Of a stretch of DNA of 57,770 nt, positions 34,640-40,428 are shown one piece after another. The translations under genes and the position numbers were made by a program. Origin of the DNA: an uncultured Opitutia bacterium (GTDB taxonomy: Bacteria; Verrucomicrobiota; Verrucomicrobiia; Opitutales; Opitutaceae); contig CAIJZY010000021.1 in the NCBI GenBank assembly GCA_903825285.1, positions 1 through 57,770 of the forward strand, written 5' to 3'. Under the pieces are notes generated by a model, which worked only from the letters and a program-made list of their open reading frames with translations, had not been told where the DNA came from and made no database searches. The first letter of the stretch is position 1, and every line of letters begins with the position of its first letter.

Positions 34640-35908
34640 ATGAAAACACTCCTCATCCTCGGCGCCGGCACGGCCGGGACCATCGTGGCGAACAAGATGT
34701 CGCGCCGACTTGATCCGCGCGATTGGCGGATCGTGGTCGTGGACCGGGAAAAGCGGCATTTCTACCAGCCGGGCTACCTGTTCATCCCGTTCGGGCAATA
34801 TTCGCCGGCGCAGGTGGTCAGACCGACGCGGAGCTTCCTGCCTTCCCAAGTGGAGGTCGTCTTCGACGATGTCGAATGCATCGATCCGCAGAACAGCCAC
34901 GTGAAGCTGGCCGGTTCGGCGGAAAAAATCGTCTACGACCAATTGGTCATCGCCACCGGCTGCGACATCGACCCAACGGAGACGCCGGGATTGGTCGACG
35001 GGGGCTGGCGGAAAAACATCTTCGATTTCTACACTTTTGAGGGCGCTTCGGCGCTTGGAGCCCACTTGCGCAACTGGCCCGGGGGACGCCTGGTCGTGAG
35101 CATCGCCGAAATGCCCATCAAGTGCCCGGTCGCCCCACTGGAGTTCCTGTTTTTAGCGGATGCGTTCTTCCGCCAGCGCGGCCTGCGTCGCAAAGTTGAG
35201 CTGATTCTTGCCACGCCGCTCACGGGCGCATTCACGAAGCCCATCGCGTCGGCGGCCTTGGGCGGCCTGCTCCAGCGCAAGGGGATCCAGGTCGTACCCG
35301 ATTTTGCCCTGAGCGAGGTGGACAACCGCCGGGGCGCGCTCATGTCCTACGACAATCGGGAAATTCCCTTCGACCTGCTGGTGTCAGTCCCGGTCAACAA
35401 GGGGGCCGAGGTGATCGGCCGTTCCGGCATGGGCGATGAGCTGAACTACGTCGAAACCGACCCGCACACGTTGCGGGCAAAGCGGTGGCCCAACGTCTGG
35501 GTGATTGGCGACGCAGCCGACGTCCACACCGCCAAGGCCGGCTCCGTGGCCCACTTCATGGCTGACATCCTGGTGGACAACCTCCTCCACGAAATCAGGG
35601 GCCGGAAGGGGGCGGATCCCGCCAGTTTTGACGGCCACGCGAACTGTTTCATTGAAACGGGTTTCGGGCGGGCGCTCCTCATCGACTACAGCTATAACGC
35701 GGAGCCGCTGCCCGGTTCATTTCCGCTGCGCCGCTTCGGCCCGCTCCCGTTGCTCAAGGAGTCCAGGCGAAATCACTGGGGAAAGCTCCTGTTCCGCCCC
35801 ATCTACTGGCACCTGCTGCTGCCCGGTCGGCTGCCGTTTCCGCCGCACTACCGACCCCCGGGCACGGCGGCGCGAAGAACATCCCGCTCGGATTCGGCTG
35901 CCAAGTAG
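34640..35908 (+). CDS. SQR-like FAD-dependent oxidoreductase
   Basis: The 422-residue protein resembles sulfide:quinone oxidoreductase. It has an FAD start LLILGAGTAGTIVANK, the FYQPGYLFIPFG segment, C108 (ATGCDID), C162 (MPIKCPVAP), C336 (ANCFIETGFG) and the second nucleotide motif VWVIGDAADV. It directly follows dsrP, 19 bases downstream. It could oxidise sulfide or polysulfide, or supply electrons to sulfite reduction in place of the absent DsrL. Its 3' end overlaps the convergent cobA by 61 bases. The family is clear; the role is open. Confidence 0.82.
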   Translation: MKTLLILGAGTAGTIVANKMSRRLDPRDWRIVVVDREKRHFYQPGYLFIPFGQYSPAQVVRPTRSFLPSQVEVVFDDVECIDPQNSHVKLAGSAEKIVYDQLVIATGCDIDPTETPGLVDGGWRKNIFDFYTFEGASALGAHLRNWPGGRLVVSIAEMPIKCPVAPLEFLFLADAFFRQRGLRRKVELILATPLTGAFTKPIASAALGGLLQRKGIQVVPDFALSEVDNRRGALMSYDNREIPFDLLVSVPVNKGAEVIGRSGMGDELNYVETDPHTLRAKRWPNVWVIGDAADVHTAKAGSVAHFMADILVDNLLHEIRGRKGADPASFDGHANCFIETGFGRALLIDYSYNAEPLPGSFPLRRFGPLPLLKESRRNHWGKLLFRPIYWHLLLPGRLPFPPHYRPPGTAARRTSRSDSAAK

Positions 35909-36669
35909 GAGAGCGCCCGCGGCCGGTGCGCCGCCACTTCGCCGACAATCACGATCGCCGGCGAAGCAATGCCCGCGGCTCCGGCGCGCTCGGTCAGGTC
36001 GCCCAGGGTGGCAAGCACCTCTCGCCGCCCTTCCATTGTCGCCGCTTGGATGATCGCGGCGGGCGTGTCCGGTGAAAGCCCGCCTTCCTGAAGCTCTCGC
36101 GTAATCGCCGCCAGCCGATGCAGGCCCATGTAGATGCAGAGGGTCGCATTGAGCCGGGCGTAGTCCCGCCAGCGCACGGCCTGGCCGGGTTTTCCCGGAC
36201 ACTCGTGGCCAGTCAGGAATACCAGCGCTGAGGTGTAGGCGCGATGGGTGAGGGGAATGCCGGCCGCGGCCGCTGCTCCCAGCGCTGCCGTGATGCCCGG
36301 GACGACTTGAACGGGAATGCCGACCGCCGCGAGCGCCTCCGCCTCCTCGCCGCCCCGGCCGAACACGAACGGGTCGCCCCCTTTCAGTCGCACCACCTTC
36401 TTGCCCTGGCGAGCGAGGGCGACGAGGAGGGCATTGATCTCAGCCTGCGGACGGCAAACGTGCCCAGCTTGCTTGCCGACGAACACGCGTTCGCACCCAG
36501 GTGGGATCTCGGCGAGGATCTCCGGCGCCACCAGGTAATCGTAAACCACCACCTCCGCGGCTCGGATCAGCCTAAGTGCCTTCAGCGTGAGCAGCTCGGG
36601 ATCGCCGGGACCGGCCCCCACAAGGTAGACGACGCTTGGGTGGATGTGAGATGCCCTGGGGGGTGACAT
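35848..36669 (-). CDS. cobA: Uroporphyrinogen-III C-methyltransferase
   Basis: The 273-residue protein is SUMT: YLVGAGPGDPELLTLKA opens it, followed by VYDYLV, VGKQAGH, VRLKGGDPFVFGRGGEEAE and VPGITAALGAAAAAGIPLTHR. It makes precorrin-2, the siroheme precursor, from uroporphyrinogen III and two SAM. It lacks the dehydrogenase/chelatase part of CysG; the chelatase is a separate gene at the other end of the dsr cluster. I chose the ATG at 36669 since earlier codons are not family-like. A copy of the shared operator lies 65 bases upstream. Confidence 0.92.
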   Translation of the reverse strand: MSPPRASHIHPSVVYLVGAGPGDPELLTLKALRLIRAAEVVVYDYLVAPEILAEIPPGCERVFVGKQAGHVCRPQAEINALLVALARQGKKVVRLKGGDPFVFGRGGEEAEALAAVGIPVQVVPGITAALGAAAAAGIPLTHRAYTSALVFLTGHECPGKPGQAVRWRDYARLNATLCIYMGLHRLAAITRELQEGGLSPDTPAAIIQAATMEGRREVLATLGDLTERAGAAGIASPAIVIVGEVAAHRPRALSYLAAESERDVLRAAVPGGR

Positions 36670-37163
36670 GCTTGCGGCATTATTAGGCCGCACTAGGTTT
36701 CCGCCCACTTGGGGCGGCCTGCAATCGGTAATATTTCGAAAGCGAACGAAGTTACTTTGGCTGCACTTGCCAATACGCCCCCTAATGCTCGATCCAGGGG
36801 AGCAGTGACAAAACCGATCGCGGAAGAATGGCCGGGATTCTTGTCGGCAACGGCGTCGGCACGGTGGGTGCGTTGCCCGACTTTTGCGCCTGCCCCGCGG
36901 CCTCTCTTCCCGACCATGAGGCTCGAGGGGGTCGGCGCGAACAACAAGGCCATGAGCCAACCAAGGATCTGCTTTATCGTCAATCAAAGGGGTCGGAGAG
37001 ATCACATCTATTCCAATCAGTGTTCACGATCGACCGACGAGTTTCGTAGGTAGCTGAGCTGAGGACAGCGCTTTTTCAGTTGCGAGGAGGGCAGTGCCTT
37101 GAGGTTTTCCCGCCAAAAACGTGATTCCCTTCACCGGTCACCGCCGCTAGAGGTTTACTCCGC
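36670..37163. other. Intergenic stretch at an apparent compositional boundary
   Basis: Apart from the cobA operator I see no gene, RNA or clear repeat here. Short frames on both strands lack family resemblance and ribosome-binding sites. To the left, genes have mixed third positions; to the right, third positions are nearly all G or C. This is therefore a plausible right edge of an acquired segment. Confidence 0.5.
36734..36747 (-). promoter_or_regulatory. Operator copy upstream of cobA
   Basis: TTTCG-AAAG-CGAAC on the + strand differs from the perfect palindrome in one base. It lies 65-78 bases upstream of the cobA start, and its copy at dsrA ties siroheme supply to sulfite reductase expression. 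Confidence 0.6.
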
Positions 37164-37802
37164 ATGAAAAAAGATGCCGTCCTCGCCAAGATCAAAGCCG
37201 AGAAGGTCGTTGCCCTGATCCGCGCCGACAATCCCGACGGGTTGCTCGACTGCGCCAAGGCCCTCGCCGACGGCGGGCTCACCAGCATCGAGCTCACCAT
37301 GACCACCCCGGGCGCCATTCGCATGCTGGAAAAGGCCACCGCCGAGCTGCCCAGCTTCCTCTTCGGCCTGGGCACCGTGCTCGACGCCGAGACCGCCCGC
37401 GCCGGCATCCTCGCCGGCGCCAAGTTCATCGTCACGCCCGCCCTGCGCCCGGACGTCATCACCCTCTGCCGCCGCTACAGCGTGCCGGTCTTCAGCGGCG
37501 CGTTCACGCCCACCGAGATTCTCGCCGCCTGGGAGGCCGGCGCCGATGCCGCCAAGGTCTTCCCCGCCGAGTTCTTCGGCCCCGCCTACATCAAGTCCAT
37601 CAAGGGCCCGTTCCCGCACATCGACCTCCTGCCCACCGGCGGCGTCACGCCCGAGACCGTCGGCGAGTACATCCGCGTCGGCGCCTTCGCCACCGCCGCC
37701 GGCAGCTCCCTCGTCGAGGCCAAGGCGCTCAAGGACAAGAACTGGGCCGCCATCACCGCCCGCGCCAAGGCGTTCGTCGCCGCGGTCGCGGCAGTGAAGT
37801 AA
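37164..37802 (+). CDS. eda: KDPG/KHG aldolase
   Basis: The 212-residue protein is a class I 2-keto-3-deoxy-6-phosphogluconate / 4-hydroxy-2-oxoglutarate aldolase. E43 is in SIELTMTTPGAI, and the Schiff-base lysine K131 is in DAAKVFPAEFFGP. GLGTVLD and LPTGGVTPE also fit. It cleaves KDPG to pyruvate and glyceraldehyde-3-phosphate in the Entner-Doudoroff or uronate routes. Codon third positions are strikingly G/C-rich compared with genes to its left. A role in a sulfo-ED branch is unlikely, since no SQ dehydrogenase or dehydratase is present. Confidence 0.9.
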   Translation: MKKDAVLAKIKAEKVVALIRADNPDGLLDCAKALADGGLTSIELTMTTPGAIRMLEKATAELPSFLFGLGTVLDAETARAGILAGAKFIVTPALRPDVITLCRRYSVPVFSGAFTPTEILAAWEAGADAAKVFPAEFFGPAYIKSIKGPFPHIDLLPTGGVTPETVGEYIRVGAFATAAGSSLVEAKALKDKNWAAITARAKAFVAAVAAVK

Positions 37803-37846
37803 TCCCGGATTCCGGAGATCGGATCCCGAAATCGGTTCCCGGATTA
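37800..37846 (+). terminator. Inverted repeat after the KDPG aldolase gene
   Basis: TAATCC (37800-37805, overlapping the stop) pairs with GGATTA (37841-37846), and the interior is rich in CCGGA/TCGGA repeats that can pair further. No long T run follows, so it may be a structured repeat instead of a true terminator. Confidence 0.35.
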
Positions 37847-37854
37847 GTGGTTTG

Positions 37855-38628
37855 TCACTCGGGCTTGGCTTCGGGCGTGGGGAGGAATTTCCGGATGTCC
37901 GGAATCTTCTTTGCCCGGCGCTGGGCGGCGTCGCGGACGAAGTAGGGGTCCTCCTCGGGCGCGGCCTCGACTTCCTCGTCGCCGTCGGTGGCCTCGTCCT
38001 CCTCGACAACCTCGCCGTCGGCGTCCGTGAAGATCCAGTCCTGCTCCGCGTCGAACGCATGCGTCAGCCGGCGCGCCAGCGGGTCGAGCACGAGCGCGGG
38101 GTTCTTCACCTGGCCGCCTTTCACGTTCTCAAAGAGGCAGGGATAAAACTGCTTGTCGAAATAGGTGCGGAACTCGCTGAGCCACTTGTTCGGCAGGCCC
38201 TCGCGGCGGGTGAGCAGCACGACGTCCGAGAAATGCACGCAGGCCTCGAACCACGCGAGGAGCGACGGGTGCTGTGACGCGAGATGACAGTCCACCACGG
38301 CGAGGATGCGCGCCACCTCCGCGCCCTGCGCCTCAAGCCAGGTCCGCAGCGTCTCGAGCTGGTCCACCGGGTTGAGCCGGCCGTCGGTCACGAAGAAGAC
38401 ATGCGTCGCCCCGGGCGGCCGCGGCGTGAGGATGAAGCCGTCCGACCCCTCCCAGCGGATGAGCCCCGGCAGGCGCGCGTCGGCCGCGTCGGGCGCCTCG
38501 GTGTCCGCCAGCATGACCGCCACGCGGTCGTCCGGCGTCAGGCCGCTCTCGACGAGGTCGGCCACGATCTCGCGCCGGCCCGAGCCCGCCGCGCCGAGGA
38601 TGATGTAGACCAGGGGTTTTTCAGCCAT
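37855..38628 (-). CDS. P-loop GTPase-like protein of unknown function
   Basis: The 257-residue protein opens with a nucleotide-binding loop, GAAGSGRREIV, after a hydrophobic strand (VYIILG). It has further G3E/CobW-like features (VVDCHLA, then SDVVLLTRREGLPNKWLSEF). The C-terminal third is strongly acidic (EVVEEDEATDGDEEVEAAPEEDP) before a basic end. It lacks the CxCC metal-chaperone motif of CobW. I chose the ATG at 38628 because upstream codons come from an intergenic repeat. Function unknown; it may be a small GTP-dependent chaperone-like protein. Confidence 0.65.
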   Translation of the reverse strand: MAEKPLVYIILGAAGSGRREIVADLVESGLTPDDRVAVMLADTEAPDAADARLPGLIRWEGSDGFILTPRPPGATHVFFVTDGRLNPVDQLETLRTWLEAQGAEVARILAVVDCHLASQHPSLLAWFEACVHFSDVVLLTRREGLPNKWLSEFRTYFDKQFYPCLFENVKGGQVKNPALVLDPLARRLTHAFDAEQDWIFTDADGEVVEEDEATDGDEEVEAAPEEDPYFVRDAAQRRAKKIPDIRKFLPTPEAKPE

Positions 38629-38876
38629 GATGAGGGCACCACGAAGAACACGAAGGGCGCGAAGAGGCAAGAGGCGCATCCGCGCGGAGTCCTGAGATCA
38701 GACGTCAGAGATCAGAGGTCAGACATCAGTCTTGCCGACCTTAAGACCCTGGAGACCTTCTGACCTGGAGACCTGAAGCCCTGCTACGCTTCGCCGCCGG
38801 CGGCTCCCGAAATATTCCGTGCCTCCACTCCTCTGCGTTTCCGCGATCAACTCGATCGGAGGTGCCTATCCGCGCG
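38629..38876. repeat. Intergenic repeat array
   Basis: This gap contains short-period repeats: ACCACGAAGAACACGAAGGGCGCGAAGAGG-type units (about 38639-38670), tandem AGATCAGACGTCAG/AGATCAGAGGTCAG units (38694-38730), GAGACCTGGAGACCTG-type units (38745-38780) and a CGTGCCTCC...CGTTTCCGCGAT unit (about 38818-38850). They match single arms of the nested inverted repeats found elsewhere in the right half of the window. No gene is seen. Confidence 0.6.
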
Positions 38877-39563
38877 CTACAGGACGTTGATGCCGCGGGC
38901 GACGAGCAGGACGAGCACGGAGAGCGAGATCAGCGCCTGGGCCATCGTGAGGAGCTTGGCCCAGCGGGCCAAAACCAGGGTGTCGGTGGGGGAGAAGGCC
39001 GTGCTGGTGTTGAACGCCACGAAGAGGTAGTCGACGAACCCCGGCGTCCAATGATCGGCGCCCATGGCCTTCCGCTCGCCGCTCTCGATCTGCAGCTGCG
39101 GGAAGAAAAACGCGCGGCTGCCGTAGGGCAGGCGCCGGTGGCGCAGGATCGGGCCGCCGCCGTCGAGGCGCCAGTACCACAGCGCGAAGATGAGGATGTT
39201 CGAGCACCAGAGCAGGAAGGCCGAGGCGAGCAGCGTGACGGGCGGCTCCTTGCGCGCCGGCAGCGCGGCCACGAGCCGGGCCAGCGAGCCGCACAGGGCG
39301 GCGGTGACCACCGCGTTGCACAGGATGCCGAAGAAGTGGTTCCAGGAGTGGCGTCCCGTCTTGTGCGTCACCGTGGTCGGCACCAGGAGCAGCAGGACCA
39401 GCCCGAGCAGGAGCCAGGGCGGGCCGATGCGGAGCGACTCGGGCAAGGCGAGGGAGATGGCGCCGGCCGCGAGCAGCGCGAGCGCCGGCTCCCAGCGAAA
39501 CTTCAACAGGGCCGGGTGCGGCGGCTGCGGGGCGGTCGGCAGGGGATCCACGCCGTCCAGCAT
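38877..39563 (-). CDS. Channel-like membrane protein
   Basis: The 228-residue protein has about five hydrophobic segments and a C-terminal region (YLFVAFNTSTAFSPTDT, then two helices) that recalls two-helix ion-channel pores or DUF1345 proteins. A longer frame extends to 40217 but runs through an intergenic repeat with no conserved content, so I chose the ATG at 39563. Substrate and gating are not evident. Confidence 0.6.
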   Translation of the reverse strand: MLDGVDPLPTAPQPPHPALLKFRWEPALALLAAGAISLALPESLRIGPPWLLLGLVLLLLVPTTVTHKTGRHSWNHFFGILCNAVVTAALCGSLARLVAALPARKEPPVTLLASAFLLWCSNILIFALWYWRLDGGGPILRHRRLPYGSRAFFFPQLQIESGERKAMGADHWTPGFVDYLFVAFNTSTAFSPTDTLVLARWAKLLTMAQALISLSVLVLLVARGINVL

Positions 39564-39610
39564 GCAGACCCGTGGTTGGGCGCAACGCTGTTTGGAAGGA
39601 CGCGGCCAGG

Positions 39611-39896
39611 TTTCACCGCCAAGGGCGCGAAGACCGCGAAGGTCCGATCCCGGAGGCCACCACGAAACATACGAAACACACGAAATCGGAGCAGGGTCGG
39701 ATTTCGCGGCCTTCACAATCAAACCCACCTGATTTTTCCGCGGATAACGCGGATGGACACGGATTCCGGAGGGTTTGGGGCTCCGATCCGTTTCATCTGC
39801 GACATCCGCGGGAAAAGGCTCGGGTCTTTCGTGTGTTTCGTACCTTTCGTGGTAAAAAAATCCGGGATCGAGCCTTCGCGATCTTCGTGGTGAAAA
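39611..39896. repeat. Three-module nested inverted repeat
   Basis: Three repeat modules occur in order a-b-c and then mirror-image c'-b'-a': a TTCACCGCCAAGGGCGCGAAG type (39611-39653) with its mirror (39861-39896), b ACCACGAAACATACGAAACA type (39658-39686) with its mirror (39825-39856), and c CCGCGGATAACGCGGATGG type (39733-39768) with its mirror (39781-39818). The whole can fold into one long imperfect stem. Each module is itself a string of short related units. Confidence 0.75.
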
Positions 39897-39961
39897 CAAT
39901 CCCCACGCTCCCGCCGCGGAGGCGCGGCAGGCAGGCGAAAATATAAACGCGGCAGACCGAA

Positions 39962-40201
39962 CTAGGCGGCGGGGGCGACCGGGGGCGCCGCATTCTTGGA
40001 CTGGCACGCGGTGCAGGCGAGCCGCCAGAGCCAGATGCTCAAGACGGCGAGGACGACCACGGCGACGGCACTCCAGCGGCGACCGATCGGGAAATTGCCG
40101 ACCAGCACCGTGGTGTGGGCGACAATGCGTAGCACGTGGACGAGGCCGACGAGTCCGAAGATCACGCTGGCGACACGTAGCCCCAGAGCAGGGGAGTTCA
40201 T
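39962..40201 (-). CDS. Small two-helix membrane protein
   Basis: The 79-residue protein has two hydrophobic stretches (VASVIFGLVGLVHVLRIVAH and SAVAVVVLAVLSIWLWRLAC) and an Ala/Pro tail. It resembles small uncharacterised membrane proteins common in this phylum, though I cannot name a family. Clean edges between two repeat-filled gaps support it being real. Function unknown. Confidence 0.55.
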   Translation of the reverse strand: MNSPALGLRVASVIFGLVGLVHVLRIVAHTTVLVGNFPIGRRWSAVAVVVLAVLSIWLWRLACTACQSKNAAPPVAPAA

Positions 40202-40428
40202 GGCATTTCAATATCACCCTGTCCCCCGGGAATCAATCCTGTCCAACTCCGCGCTTCCGCGGGAAAATCTCCTGTTTCGTGTGTTTCGTGCCTTTCGTGG
40301 TAAGAATCCGGGATCGAGCCTTCGCGGTCTTCGCGCGCTTCGCGGTGAATAGTCTTCCTCGCGATCCGCCCATTTCGCCCTAACGCCTTGTTCGCGCGCG
40401 GGGATTAGTCTAAAGCGTCGCGGCTTCC
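40202..40428. repeat. Intergenic repeat, one arm only
   Basis: A GCGCTTCCGCGGGAAAAT unit, then a TTTCGTGTGTTTCGTGCCTTTCGTGGT unit (b' type) and a GATCGAGCCTTCGCGGTCTTCGCGCGCTTCGCGGTGAA unit split across repeats (a' type) occupy about 40245-40350. This is the right half of the nested palindrome seen at 39611-39896, without the left half. No gene is seen. Confidence 0.6.

Noticed and set aside
36693-37053. Open frames of 96-114 codons on both strands right of cobA
   Set aside because: No family resemblance, no ribosome-binding site, and they cover the operator and other control DNA.
37164-37802. KDPG aldolase as part of a sulfo-Entner-Doudoroff pathway
   Set aside because: No SQ dehydrogenase, lactonase or sulfogluconate dehydratase is present, the gene differs in composition, and no shared operator precedes it.
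39564-40217. N-terminal extension of the channel-like protein
   Set aside because: The extension reads through the nested inverted repeat and the small membrane gene and shows no conserved segment.
38629-40360. CRISPR array in the repeat-rich gaps
   Set aside because: Repeats are short, degenerate and mirror-imaged, without regular unique spacers or cas genes.
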